Source: a virus. Taken from it: a stretch of 32,977 nt of DNA. A program made the position numbers and the translations under genes. Below the pieces are notes generated by a model that was not told the origin of the DNA, did no database searches, and saw nothing but the letters and a program-made list of their open reading frames with translations. Below are positions 6,601-15,451 of the stretch, piece after piece. Where the stretch lies: the IMG/VR virus record IMGVR_UViG_3300047311_000196, positions 1-32,977 of that record. One strand, 5' to 3'. Within the stretch, counting starts at the first letter, position 1, and every line of letters begins with the position of its first letter.

Positions 6601-9404
6601 GGAGGACCGTTGTTACCGCTGACCTCTGCCGCCAGACCGGTACCACCAGCATTACCCGAGTCATCAAGACTCCAGTGATACAGTGGCTTACCCTGTAGAA
6701 CCGTTTCCTTAGTCCAGGAAGCGAGTGAATCCTTCCGGCTCATGAACGCCAGAACATCAGAACCCGATACTGACACAGAAGACACGAGACCATTGTTCGT
6801 GTAATCGTAAGAACCATCCGACAACAGGCCGTCAGCTCTCGTGTACCAGGCCCCGAACTCGTCAGTAGCGTTGACCTGGTACCTTCGGGCAAGGGTCATT
6901 GTCCCGCCGGACAAGGTAATGACAGAGTTGCCCTTGCCCTTAGTGAACATGCCCGTATCGTTCTGTAGAACGAAGCTGGCAGAAGAAGCCTGGATCTCAC
7001 TCATAGCGTCCTGGCGGCCACGGGTCAGGCTGATCCCGTTATCCATCCGGACCCACATGGAGATATCCATGAAGTCCTGACCAGCCTGGCTGGAGGCTGC
7101 GAATACCGGGTTCACCCAGTCAGCAAGAACCTGCACGTTAGACTGTGCCAGGTACATGAGATCGATATGAACAACGTCGCCCTTGTTGGATTCCGCTACG
7201 GTAGCCACAAGCTTGCACTTGGCCGCGTTGGACGGTGCAGTACCGGAGAAGACGAGCGGCGCCCAGCCACCGCCCTGAGTAGCGTTGTTGATACCAAGAT
7301 CCTGACGGATCAGAACGTTGCCGGACGTGTACCACTGAATACCGATCTGGCAGTCACGGAACCCGGGTGGCAGCATGAAGCCTGACGCGATATATGGTTG
7401 GCTGGCTTTCACGTTGTAGAAGCCGGTGACAATCTGCGTCAGTCCGTCAGCGGAACTTGACCAGGACAGGCTGTTCGCGCCCGCCAGTGCGATGCTGGCA
7501 CTCTGGGCAGGAGCGGAAGCGTTAACGTCAGCTGCCCAGGTGAATCCCGCTGACTCACCGCTAGAGTCCTGCGCTGTCAGCAGGTTATTCGGGAGCAGCG
7601 TGACGGGAGCGGTGCTGGCCCCTGACGGCAGGATCGTGATGGTCTGCACCGAATCGGCTGTAACGCTGTGAGCGTCCGTAGCACGGATAGTAAATGTGAA
7701 GGTGCCGCTCACTGTCGGGGTGCCGGAAACTACGCCTGAGGACAGGCTCAGGCCCGTAGGGAGGGTGCCTACAGGGATCGACCAGGTGAACGGGCCAACA
7801 CCACCAGCAGCTTCGAGGGTCTGTGAGTAGGCCTCATTCTGCACACCGTTCGACATCATGAACGTGATCGACACCGGGTTGACCCGGGTAGTGATCTCAC
7901 CAGCAGCCCATGCTGCGGTAGCGATGGTGCCGCTCGCGGTAAGCGCGGTGGTCGCGTTCACGACCTGGTACGCAGCGCTCAGCCTTGCACCGGCACCGCC
8001 CTGCACGTTACCGACCACGTTAGACGCCCACGGCGCGGCCCAAGTAGGCACACCACCGGCAGCAGCATCCACGATGAAAGCGATAGCGTGCTCTTCAGCC
8101 TGGGTTAGCGTGCCTGATGTTCCTGAGCTGGGAGCTGTGCTGGATCCGGAACCGGTAGCGAACTTGTCAACGGAGAAAACGTTGTTGTCGCCTACTGCGA
8201 TAGCACCCTGCACGCTCGTGTTAGCGGAGTAGACAACGTTGATGAAGTCCACTCCTGCGGTCAGGACGCTGGCCTGATCTGATTCGAAGATGTGGAGCTG
8301 GGCGGTGGACTGGGTAGTGTTGCCCAGGATTTCCGTGTACGTGTTACCAGCCGTGTCTGATACCGTAACGGTCACACCAGTGGTGGCCACAAGAACACCG
8401 ACCACCACACTGTCACCGAGCGCAACCGGGTTGCTGACCGGGACGGCCAGCGTTGTACCTCCGCCTGAAGCCGCAGAGTTGGATCCGACGAAGTACGGGT
8501 TGCCTGGGGTTACCGCAGGGTTAACGATGATCGTCTGTGATGCGGAACCAGTCAGTGAGTTGGAATCGGTAGCGGTAATGGTGAAGGTGAATGTGCCGGT
8601 GCTGGACGGCGTACCACTCCACACACCAGCACTGCTGATGGAGACACCAGGCGGCAGGGTACCGGCTGTCTTAGCCCAGGTGTAGGTTCCGGAACCGCCT
8701 GAAGCAGTTTCCTGCGGGGCACCGTAAGGACTGCTCTGGAATCCGTTGGGAAGTGCAGCGCTGGTGACGGTTATCGTAGCACTGTTCTTCAGCGTTAGTA
8801 CCTGGGCGGTCCATTTGGCCGAGCTGATCGTGCCATTAGCCGTCACAGCAGTGGTAGCGTTAACCCGCTTGTACGCGATGGAAACGTAGTTACCGGTCGA
8901 GGTGGTCGCGCTGATGATTTTAGTCCAGCCTGCGGCCCATACCGGGTCACCCCCACTGGGAGCGTTGCCGATAACACCGATGATGATCTCGGAAGCCTGG
9001 GTCAGCGTGGGGGAAGTGACGGAAGGACTGCCACTGCCCGCAGAGTCAGCTACGTTCTTCACGTCGAGTGAGGTGGTAGCCGTACCAGGAACGCCAATTA
9101 CGACAGCAGTCTTCAGCGAGAATGCGAGAGAATAGGTGACGGTAATAATATCGCCAACCTGGAGGGCTGTGGTAGCACCATCAGCCAGGTAAGTGAACAA
9201 CGGCACGCCATTACCAGGCGTGTCGCTTTCCTGAAGCGTGTACGTGTTACCGCGTGAGTCGGTAACGCTGGAAACACTGCCGGAAGAGGCGACCGTAGAC
9301 ACAACAATATGGTCACCGGCCGTAGTGGCTTTGATGACCGTCAAGTTGAGTGTGGTAATGGCCCAGGTTGAACCCGGGTTAGTTACCAGATACGGGTCTG
9401 CCAT
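3618..9404 (-). CDS. Giant multidomain tail protein (Ig-like repeats, tail-tip core, LamG-like domain)
   Basis: The product is 1928 aa. From the N-terminus a beta-rich unit of about 210 residues is followed by an He_PIG Ig-like domain (about 215-295, with GTLPPGVSISSAGVWSGTP and TFTFTITATDSNSL). The same pair then repeats (about 300-505 and 512-595, GTLPTGLSLSSGVVSGTP). Next come a jelly-roll-like, possibly carbohydrate-binding region (about 600-770) and a segment typical of actinophage tail-tip proteins (about 775-900, with MDNGISLTRGRQDAMSEI and FVLQNDTGMFT). A LamG/concanavalin-like domain (about 1045-1235, YSFECWFTMDPG) and a GGLLFVNAAGQLVFHTRDR block near 1280 follow. The last 170 residues form a separate beta domain. 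It is likely the main tail-tip protein with host surface binding modules. The position after the tape measure gene fits, and its start overlaps the tandem TGA-TGA region ending that gene. Confidence 0.8.
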   Translation of the reverse strand: MADPYLVTNPGSTWAITTLNLTVIKATTAGDHIVVSTVASSGSVSSVTDSRGNTYTLQESDTPGNGVPLFTYLADGATTALQVGDIITVTYSLAFSLKTAVVIGVPGTATTSLDVKNVADSAGSGSPSVTSPTLTQASEIIIGVIGNAPSGGDPVWAAGWTKIISATTSTGNYVSIAYKRVNATTAVTANGTISSAKWTAQVLTLKNSATITVTSAALPNGFQSSPYGAPQETASGGSGTYTWAKTAGTLPPGVSISSAGVWSGTPSSTGTFTFTITATDSNSLTGSASQTIIVNPAVTPGNPYFVGSNSAASGGGTTLAVPVSNPVALGDSVVVGVLVATTGVTVTVSDTAGNTYTEILGNTTQSTAQLHIFESDQASVLTAGVDFINVVYSANTSVQGAIAVGDNNVFSVDKFATGSGSSTAPSSGTSGTLTQAEEHAIAFIVDAAAGGVPTWAAPWASNVVGNVQGGAGARLSAAYQVVNATTALTASGTIATAAWAAGEITTRVNPVSITFMMSNGVQNEAYSQTLEAAGGVGPFTWSIPVGTLPTGLSLSSGVVSGTPTVSGTFTFTIRATDAHSVTADSVQTITILPSGASTAPVTLLPNNLLTAQDSSGESAGFTWAADVNASAPAQSASIALAGANSLSWSSSADGLTQIVTGFYNVKASQPYIASGFMLPPGFRDCQIGIQWYTSGNVLIRQDLGINNATQGGGWAPLVFSGTAPSNAAKCKLVATVAESNKGDVVHIDLMYLAQSNVQVLADWVNPVFAASSQAGQDFMDISMWVRMDNGISLTRGRQDAMSEIQASSASFVLQNDTGMFTKGKGNSVITLSGGTMTLARRYQVNATDEFGAWYTRADGLLSDGSYDYTNNGLVSSVSVSGSDVLAFMSRKDSLASWTKETVLQGKPLYHWSLDDSGNAGGTGLAAEVSGNNGPPLRVWNSDNTKTATIAWQDTSGGVETLANAVKPGQPDGGEFWQPGSNQPTSQVRGMDATVAGPFTSPQGSVYLVPKLTAQTAVNWFTGNIGYQLQAPLPTIINPSTGDYSFECWFTMDPGIRTNIASKFGPYVPLSLGSSIDGTTLVAGIFLTGASPHSFKVNTYPQPPGFLGKNFPGNGPPATTQSISANLPADTVPIPHHLVIVISGGTSPLVIAYLDGVQFGATFSLPSGQRYDNIVLGGTYGGTGTHWGAVSLASIYNRALSPNEITTHTQMGQYGSWEQTTDDCIATLASFANAPGFWTSLSGNHNGLSLTDYQDISGSTALSSMQTYEQAEGGLLFVNAAGQLVFHTRDRRQGHGAPDLLLPPDSFDGSQMGWTVSDQFLTNEMGVASQTFPTGAGFINQASQNNYGIYAQNSVHAPLQLPLITWSRAFGSAGLTSFYYYSDPNLDDRAAWEANSRSDPWMIPASITVDLLTLNKTSTGLGISNFYALEINSMVAPSGTLPVSFPDSNLSKEWFIEGISETITDASHTIAFYCSPAETQRAWIPGDATYGVLGSTSRIGISQADSGPEVSLGKDVSHDAGRPYWAPQFGAAMNNPAADGHGFIGALDMRGITDNLRLLTSPPMLVVGATNQAQSFPSGSNSTPQVFWDNIYVDTVGGMGLMPGWPNWYVVTVPGFYDIDVSFVSAAATVNAGFAISGQIVVAAGAAQGLAAGTVNPVTNGSYVTPEGEQVRINVVTINPVACPTVRMYLGLGDMVTVASQQSSGAARNSGVGLGGSKFSMLWRGWSQSDDRVQFNSTIVGGTVTNAKVTTTTTKTYQNTHTYAYFGKQNNPPWNRRNTDLDAYQGLPSANNQNGSESTQIVFPFSQINADLNPGGGATVAIKSVKLTGTNKTGGVSNGARGLFGYSTQSPGAGTFDATSVTNRNVIQQWFNTGKSVTFTLPSAFGTNFQGTGKFILLGNGSTTQSAEYGSWKGGPGSWQLQITYTVTQ

Positions 9405-9407
9405 TCA

Positions 9408-12400
9408 TCACCCTATCCCGGTGGGCCTTCCCCCGTGGTGTCGTTTATAATCTCGTACCTTCTGGATAATGCGACGTGCGGCTGCGTCAGGATCAGAATC
9501 CCCCTGGACAGTGATGTAGTACGTGTCGCCACCACCGCCATGTCCGTAAGCATGCGGTGAAGTGTGCATAGGCGCGAAGAACTCCGCACCTTCCTCACCA
9601 AAAGCGTACTCCTGTCCTGACATCCCCCAGCCGATCACTGGCTCTGTCAGGATACCACCCGTAGCGAACCCCCGGCGACGGTTGCGCGGAATCTTGAACC
9701 AGATGGAAGCTTCCTTGCCCAGGTCACGGCCGAGCTGCTGGAATAGCTTTCGCAGGTGATCACGCTGGGCGAATAGGCCCTGGTAGAACGCCTTCCCCGT
9801 CTTCCATTCACCCAGGTCAAGAGCACTGGCAGCACCCTTGGAAATCCTGCGCTCTTCCTTGGTAAGCTGGCCTTCCTCACGACCGAGCTGCTTGATGAAC
9901 GCACCGCCACCGGAGATTAGCTCCTGCGCGTACTCAAGACCCTGGTCAGGACCCATATCGATAATCTGGCGCAGCAATGAACCACGAAGACCCAGATGGT
10001 GCAGCTTCTTCAGTGCGTTGCCGAACTGCCGCATGGTGTGGATCTTCTGAGTGAGCTGGAGCTTGATGCCCTGGCCGCCAGACAGGGCAACATTGTCACC
10101 GATACCTGCGGTCGGGCCAATAGTCAAACCCGACAGGTCACCGTAACCCGCAAGTCCCTGCATGATGTTACGCTTGTCCGCGTAAAGCTTGCTAATGGTC
10201 TGCTTGTTAGCGTTGACGCGATCACGGATGTTCTCCATCGCTGTGACCTGGCGGGCCAGGATGTTCTCACGCCTTAGTGCGGCGGGACCGGTCGTGTAAG
10301 TACCGATCAGTGTCAGCATCTTCTCCATGATTGTCTGGAGAGTCTTGTCGCTGGTCTTTCCGACCTTTATCCCGGAGATTTCCCGCAAAACCGCAAGGCC
10401 ACCGCTCTGCTCCTTGCTCAGACCACCGCCCTTACTGCCGGATCCACCAGAGCCGCCAGAACCACCACCGGCAGTCGCGTTCTGGTCCCCGACAGAGAAC
10501 CCATGAGCACGAGCAAGAGAGGCCATATCGTGCCATGGCTCACGGGTCGGGTGAACAGCATGAGCATCGCCCGGCAGGCCGCCGCGACTAACAATGTAAC
10601 CGTGGTGCCGAAGGCCGCGAATAGCCTGACCGAGAGTTCCCTTCCAGAAACCTTCGGTTACCCCGCCACCGACCCGCATAGAGGTCTGACTGTCGAGGAC
10701 GGTTTCCCCGCCCTTCATGTGGATCAGTTCCGGACCACGCTCACCAACCCATGCCCAGCCTGGCTTAGCGGCAGGTGTGCCATTAGCAAGGAACTGGCGG
10801 TAAGCACCGTCCGTGTAAGTTGACCATGCGCCAAGACCCTGCGAACGCCACTTGGCCACAGCCATCCGAGCGTTAGTGAACTCGTTGTACGGGTTACCCG
10901 GGAACGGAAGACCGAGAATCTGCCACAGACCAGCAGCACCAGATGGGTTGTGGGCCATGGCACGACCACCAGACTCGGCCATGGCGATAGCGGCCATCAG
11001 GTGAGCCATGTTAGGAGGGCCACCAGCAGCGATCCATAGCTGACCTAGCTGGTTTTCCTTGGCCGTTCCACCGGATCCACCACCACCGCGCATAAAGCCA
11101 CCAGGCGGAACACGGAAGCCCATGTTACCGGAAGTGCTACCCATGACGGTACCGATACCGGTACCAGCGGCATCAGCCATACGGCCATTACCCATACTGA
11201 TACCAACGTGACCCGGAGGAGGTCCACCGGCAGGGGAGTTGAAGAACACGAGAGCGCCAGGAACGTCAGGAGAGTGCTGACCCCAGGCATACTGCGCTTC
11301 GGAGGTACGGGGAAGACCGTAACCAAAGTGCTTGTAAATGAAGCTCGTGAACCCAGAGCAATCCCACCCGCTCGGGCTCATGCCACCCCACACATACGGG
11401 TGGTTGTTGCCGGTAGCGAACGACGCTGCCAGACGTGCGATAGCCCCGCCTCCTCCAGCCGCCATAGCACGCTTCATAGCGTCGAACATGGCGTGTTCCA
11501 TGGACAGCGTGAACTTGTCCGTGAACTTCTGGTCGAAGCCGGTTGCTGCACTGCCGGAAAGGACGCCCTTGTTACCGGCCATGATAACGCCTTCAGCATA
11601 GCCAGGTACGCCGTTAGCGGCTAGCCAGGGAGCTACATACGGAGACAGGTGCTTAGGTACGACTGACTCGCCACCCTCAAGCAGAGCCGGGAATCGGTCC
11701 CCTCCACCAAACCCTGGAAGTACCGTTACACCCTTAGCAGCGAGCAGGCGCCCGCCAGAAGGACCGATACCACCCGGGAACCTGGCGTTGTTCGGGAAGC
11801 TCTCGTGAATCCCGAACTTACCAAGACCGACCTCGGTAATGGTGATGGCCTTCTTCAGCGGGATCTTGTCCATCTTGGCGATCATCTCAGCGATAGCAAG
11901 CTTGCTGTCACCAGCGTTGTGCATGGTCTGGATGATGGACTGGTTCATCACATCTTCAGCAGCCTTGGCCTGCTTAGAGTGAACACCCCAGTGAGCGATA
12001 GCGGTACCGTAATTATCTACCGCAGTCTTCACCTTGCCATAACGCAGCTCAGCCATGTCAAGTTCACGGATAAGCGTGTTAGCGATGTAGCTGCCCTGAT
12101 CACGCATGGCACCGGTCAGCAGTGATTCCTGAATCGTTGCCTGGTCAGTAATGTGCTTGACCACACGGAGAGAATCGTGCGTGTTGCCCAGCCACTTTAC
12201 CAGCCCCTTCATTGAGGTAATGGCTGGCGCCCCGCCTTCGCGGGCCAGGCCGATAAGCTGTGCTGTCGCCTCAGCGCTTCCACGGGCATACTTGACCAGC
12301 GGTGCGATAGAGTCCTTCACACCGCGATTGAACATGTCACCGGCAATGCCTGCCATTCGCCATGAGTCGAGCATGGCGTTGGTGTTGCTGACCTGCGTGG

Positions 12401-14504
12401 CAAACGCCTGGCTCAGGGCGATACCGGACTTGGACAGGGAGTCAATCGGGGCGCGGACCAGCGTGAACTTGTCCTTGATCTTCCCTACGGAAACCGATAC
12501 AGCCGTGCCGCCCTTGTTGGCCTTGTCGAACGCTGTAGCTAGCGTCTGGACACCCTGAACAGTCGTGTCGAAAGTGTTCTGAGTACCGGTCAGGTCGCTG
12601 ATGAACTGGTCCCAGGCCTGGTTGAGCTTCTGCATAGCCTGGTACTGGTCCGTGATCGCACGGTCCATTACCTGAAGGTCATTGCCAAGCGTGCCGCCCT
12701 GCTGGCCCATCGCCTTGTAACCGGCCAGCGTACCGTTAATCTTCTGGGTCAGGATAGCCCATCCCTCAGCGGACTTGTCCTGCCATTCCTGCTGCGTGAC
12801 ACCGGCAGCAGTCAGCAGCGCTACAGCATTCCTGGTGCCACCGTATGCCTTGGCCAGACCGTTCATCCGGCCTACGCTGAATTGCATCTCGGCCGAGAAC
12901 CTGCTCTGCTGGCCCTGGAGACCCTGAACAATACCCTGCTGCTCTCGCCAGGCCGCAGTAAGAACACGGGATGACAGGCCGGTGTGGATGTTGACAACAT
13001 CCATGTACTTCTGGGTATTGGCCAGCTTGAGCTGGGCCTGCTGCAACCGGCCACTGGTGGTGGTAAGCGCGAACTGAGTTTGCTGCAACCCTTGTGTAAT
13101 ACTGGTAGCGTTATCGATGCTCTTCTGAAGCGTGTCTCCCCACGCCTGAGTCGAACTCTTCGACTTGCTCATCCAGAACACGAGGCCAGCGAGAGCACCC
13201 AGTGCAGCACCAATCCAGATCAGCGGGTTAGCGGAAAGAACGTCAAGAGCGCCCGCGAGCGCGAAGGTAGCGGCGGTAGCCACACCTTCAGTCAGTGTAA
13301 TTGTTACCAGGTCAGCGATGAAGACGGCGAAGGTCTTTACCGCTGTGCCAAGCGCAGTAACACCAAGGGCCACAACAGCCCTGCCCATGAAGAACGCGGC
13401 AGAAGCGCCAAGACCAGCCCACACGATGAAACCGTGGAGCTTCAGTCCAAGCCCGATAATCGGCTCCGCTGCCTTGGAAACAAACTCAGCTAGTCTCAGG
13501 AAACCGTCACCGAAGTCAAGCAGAATCTGCGCGTAACCAGGCATGACATGCAGGACGTTACCGATGATCCCGAACAGGTTACCGAAAGCGTCCGTCACCT
13601 TAGCCAGGTCAGGGATAGCATTCTTCATGAACTCGCTGAAACCCTTACCGGAGGTGATAGCCACCGTCATACGTGCTGCCAGATGGGTCATCACACCGGC
13701 TGTGCCCGTAGCAAGACGCTGGAAGAGGCCAGTCTTCTCGTTCATGATCGTCAGTGCGTCACCGAAGATCTGGTAAACGGCAGGCCTCACCGCTTCGTGC
13801 AGCTTCTCCATGTTACCCGTCATGGGCTTAATGACCCTATTGGTCGCGTCCATGACGGTGTGAAGGTTCAGCATATGGGTGTAAACGTTCTTGGCCGCGT
13901 CAGCACCCGCAATACCAAAGGCGCCCAGTGCAAGGGTAGCCGGGATGATAACAGCCAGAACTTCAGCTATAGCGTCAACCAGCAAGTGAAGAACGCCAAT
14001 ACCGCCCGCTAGCCCACCGAACAGCGCAAGCTTGCCTGTCAGCAAGCCACCGAACAGACCGAACCCTTTACCAGGAGTGAACATCTTGGTCAGACGGGTG
14101 CTTTCCTTCTCCGCTACCGCGCCAAACGCTTCGGTGCTCTTGATCAGCCTGTCGAACCCGAGCTGGGCGGCAGCAAGCTGTGTCTGCGCCCTGGCCAGTC
14201 CTTCAGTGCTTACCTTAGGCTTGGCCGTAGTCTTGTCCAGACGGATAAGCTGCTGGTTAATCCGGGCAAAGGCAAGCTGAGATTCCCGATCATCGGCCTG
14301 GATCAGGATGTTGGTGTGCATGTTCTTCAGGGCCGTAAGATCGGCCCTGAGAGACGCTAGCTTAGTCTTGGGGGTTTCAGCATCGATGTGGACGGTGGTC
14401 TTGGACTTGTCGAGCTTCTGGCGCTCTTTGTTGATCCAGTCCATTTCCGCACGAGCCTGGCGTCCGTCACCAAAGATCGAGAAAGTAACTGACCTTAGCG
14501 GCAT
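9408..14504 (-). CDS. Tape measure protein with NlpC/P60 and lytic transglycosylase domains
   Basis: The product is 1698 aa, the longest helical gene product here and the one expected after the chaperone pair. Residues 1-140 are charged and coiled. About 150-205 is a Gly/Ala/Leu hydrophobic segment, and about 335-455 holds further hydrophobic stretches. Around 1025-1135 lies an NlpC/P60 endopeptidase domain (YVWGGMSPSGWDCSGF, Cys1049; later GHVGISMGNGRM). Around 1155-1240 lies an SLT-type lytic transglycosylase domain (MAAIAMAESGG, Glu1177; NPSGAAGLWQI). Three short Gly-rich motifs of the type common in tape measures recur (RFPALLEGGESVVP, GWAWVGERGPELIH, EYAFGEEGAEFFAP). It sets tail length and probably opens the peptidoglycan at DNA entry. 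The start ATG follows tandem TAG-TAA stops of the frameshift product. Confidence 0.92.
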   Translation of the reverse strand: MPLRSVTFSIFGDGRQARAEMDWINKERQKLDKSKTTVHIDAETPKTKLASLRADLTALKNMHTNILIQADDRESQLAFARINQQLIRLDKTTAKPKVSTEGLARAQTQLAAAQLGFDRLIKSTEAFGAVAEKESTRLTKMFTPGKGFGLFGGLLTGKLALFGGLAGGIGVLHLLVDAIAEVLAVIIPATLALGAFGIAGADAAKNVYTHMLNLHTVMDATNRVIKPMTGNMEKLHEAVRPAVYQIFGDALTIMNEKTGLFQRLATGTAGVMTHLAARMTVAITSGKGFSEFMKNAIPDLAKVTDAFGNLFGIIGNVLHVMPGYAQILLDFGDGFLRLAEFVSKAAEPIIGLGLKLHGFIVWAGLGASAAFFMGRAVVALGVTALGTAVKTFAVFIADLVTITLTEGVATAATFALAGALDVLSANPLIWIGAALGALAGLVFWMSKSKSSTQAWGDTLQKSIDNATSITQGLQQTQFALTTTSGRLQQAQLKLANTQKYMDVVNIHTGLSSRVLTAAWREQQGIVQGLQGQQSRFSAEMQFSVGRMNGLAKAYGGTRNAVALLTAAGVTQQEWQDKSAEGWAILTQKINGTLAGYKAMGQQGGTLGNDLQVMDRAITDQYQAMQKLNQAWDQFISDLTGTQNTFDTTVQGVQTLATAFDKANKGGTAVSVSVGKIKDKFTLVRAPIDSLSKSGIALSQAFATQVSNTNAMLDSWRMAGIAGDMFNRGVKDSIAPLVKYARGSAEATAQLIGLAREGGAPAITSMKGLVKWLGNTHDSLRVVKHITDQATIQESLLTGAMRDQGSYIANTLIRELDMAELRYGKVKTAVDNYGTAIAHWGVHSKQAKAAEDVMNQSIIQTMHNAGDSKLAIAEMIAKMDKIPLKKAITITEVGLGKFGIHESFPNNARFPGGIGPSGGRLLAAKGVTVLPGFGGGDRFPALLEGGESVVPKHLSPYVAPWLAANGVPGYAEGVIMAGNKGVLSGSAATGFDQKFTDKFTLSMEHAMFDAMKRAMAAGGGGAIARLAASFATGNNHPYVWGGMSPSGWDCSGFTSFIYKHFGYGLPRTSEAQYAWGQHSPDVPGALVFFNSPAGGPPPGHVGISMGNGRMADAAGTGIGTVMGSTSGNMGFRVPPGGFMRGGGGSGGTAKENQLGQLWIAAGGPPNMAHLMAAIAMAESGGRAMAHNPSGAAGLWQILGLPFPGNPYNEFTNARMAVAKWRSQGLGAWSTYTDGAYRQFLANGTPAAKPGWAWVGERGPELIHMKGGETVLDSQTSMRVGGGVTEGFWKGTLGQAIRGLRHHGYIVSRGGLPGDAHAVHPTREPWHDMASLARAHGFSVGDQNATAGGGSGGSGGSGSKGGGLSKEQSGGLAVLREISGIKVGKTSDKTLQTIMEKMLTLIGTYTTGPAALRRENILARQVTAMENIRDRVNANKQTISKLYADKRNIMQGLAGYGDLSGLTIGPTAGIGDNVALSGGQGIKLQLTQKIHTMRQFGNALKKLHHLGLRGSLLRQIIDMGPDQGLEYAQELISGGGAFIKQLGREEGQLTKEERRISKGAASALDLGEWKTGKAFYQGLFAQRDHLRKLFQQLGRDLGKEASIWFKIPRNRRRGFATGGILTEPVIGWGMSGQEYAFGEEGAEFFAPMHTSPHAYGHGGGGDTYYITVQGDSDPDAAARRIIQKVRDYKRHHGGRPTGIG

Positions 14505-14507
14505 TTA

Positions 14508-15037
14508 CTATCCTCCCTGGTTTCGTTGCTGCTGCTGCTGACGGTGCTGAATTTGCTGTTCAACAAAAAGGACGAGCTTCGCAAAGTCTTTCATGCGGAG
14601 CCCGTCCAATTCGCGTGGCGGAATGTGAAGCATCTCGGCAAAGTGCCCCATGTACTGATCACGAAGCGATTCTATGTCTCCACCTAGAAGCCTCGCTGTG
14701 TTGTAGTCAGGCGCCCTTACTCGTCTTTTGGGTCGGCCCCTTCGGCGTCCTCAGCGCCCTCAGCCTTCTCGGCGTTTTCCTTGTCGGCTGCGTCCTGAAT
14801 GGCGTTGGCCAGCTTCACGATCTTGAAGTTTACATCATCGATATCCACGCCCTTGTGGCCAGACTGGACCAGCATCAGCCAGTAGACGGCTCGCAGGGCG
14901 TCAGGGTCACCTTCGGTCAGGCCAGCATCCAGGGAAAGCAGGGTGAGCCCCAGCTTCCTCTTCAGAACGGTCGCCTGCTGAACATCAATCTCGTCCAGAT
15001 CGAAAGTCAGCTTCTCACCTTCGTACTCAACAATCAT
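14508..15037 (-). CDS. Tail assembly chaperone, -1 frameshift fusion (gpG-T-like)
   Basis: The first frame reads 104 codons from ATG 15037 to the slip site at 14732-14726. A -1 shift then reads base 14726 a second time and adds 72 codons, ending at TAG 14510-14508, for a 176-aa product. The added part begins RRVRAPDYNTARLLGGDIES, contains LHIPPRELDGLRMKDFAKLV and ends with a Gln-rich tail (four CAG and a CAA). This second frame has no start codon of its own with a ribosome site, is fully open, and stops just before the tape measure ATG. It therefore matches the lambda G/GT arrangement conserved in siphoviruses. The fusion chaperones the tape measure and recruits tube subunits. Confidence 0.85.
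14717..15037 (-). CDS. Tail assembly chaperone, unshifted product (gpG-like)
   Basis: The product is 106 aa. An AGGAGG ribosome site lies 9 bases before the ATG. The N-terminus (MIVEYEGEKLTFDLDEIDVQ) is a beta-alpha start common in siphovirus G-type chaperones. The middle is helical (LSLDAGLTEGDPDALRAVYWLMLVQSG). The C-terminus is a low-complexity acidic Ala/Glu tail that ends shortly after the slippery heptamer. It lies between the major tail protein cluster and the tape measure gene. It would be the more abundant of the two chaperone products. Confidence 0.85.
   Translation of the reverse strand: MIVEYEGEKLTFDLDEIDVQQATVLKRKLGLTLLSLDAGLTEGDPDALRAVYWLMLVQSGHKGVDIDDVNFKIVKLANAIQDAADKENAEKAEGAEDAEGADPKDE
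14726..14732 (-). promoter_or_regulatory. Programmed -1 ribosomal frameshift site (C CCA AAA)
   Basis: On the minus strand the heptamer CCCAAAA sits in the X XXY YYZ register: zero-frame codons CCA (Pro103) and AAA (Lys104) re-pair as CCC and AAA. The zero frame stops two codons later, at TAA 14719-14717, and the -1 frame stays open for 72 codons. Confidence 0.85.
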
Positions 15038-15058
15038 GCTAATTGCCTCCTAGATTAG

Positions 15059-15451
15059 TTACTTTACGTCGTACCCGCCTTCGTCAGCCATCACCCTGAT
15101 AGCCGTGTCCGCAAAAGTTTCTGCCGCCTCGTTCAGCGAGGCTTCTACGCCTTCCTCCATGAACGGCCGGTAAGGCTGGTCGTACCAGTGTTTCCATCCG
15201 TCCGTGCCACGGGGTCCGTGAGCAAAGAGCGGGTGACGTGCACCATAGGTCTCGAACATATAAGCGTTGGGAGCAGTACGACCGCCAGGACCACCAGCGT
15301 TCACGTAGCCAACGCCACCACGGACAAACGACTTAACGGTGCCCGGTATTTTCTTCGAGGGCATTGCTGCTGCCTTCGCCTTGATGGCTTCCACAAGCAC
15401 TTCGCCAGCAGCCTTCAGGCCAGCTTCGATACCCAGGTTGCTGATTGGCAT
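15059..15451 (-). CDS. HK97 gp10-like tail completion or connector protein
   Basis: The product is 130 aa. An N-terminal helix (AAGEVLVEAIKAKAAAM) and a Gly-rich beta region are followed by APNAYMFETYGARHPLFAHG and WYDQPYRPFMEEGVEASLNE. The 'RHPLF...WY.QP.RPF' pattern is typical of the gp10-like proteins actinophages use near the head-tail joint. Such genes normally lie before the major tail protein, yet here it lies after it, directly before the chaperone pair. It may therefore be a minor tail or tail-completion protein. The ATG overlaps the upstream stop (TGATG). Confidence 0.55.
   Translation of the reverse strand: MPISNLGIEAGLKAAGEVLVEAIKAKAAAMPSKKIPGTVKSFVRGGVGYVNAGGPGGRTAPNAYMFETYGARHPLFAHGPRGTDGWKHWYDQPYRPFMEEGVEASLNEAAETFADTAIRVMADEGGYDVK

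Noticed and set aside
14521-14540. CAG repeat as a microsatellite
   Set aside because: It codes the Gln-rich end of the frameshift product and is only five Gln codons long, so no separate role is needed.
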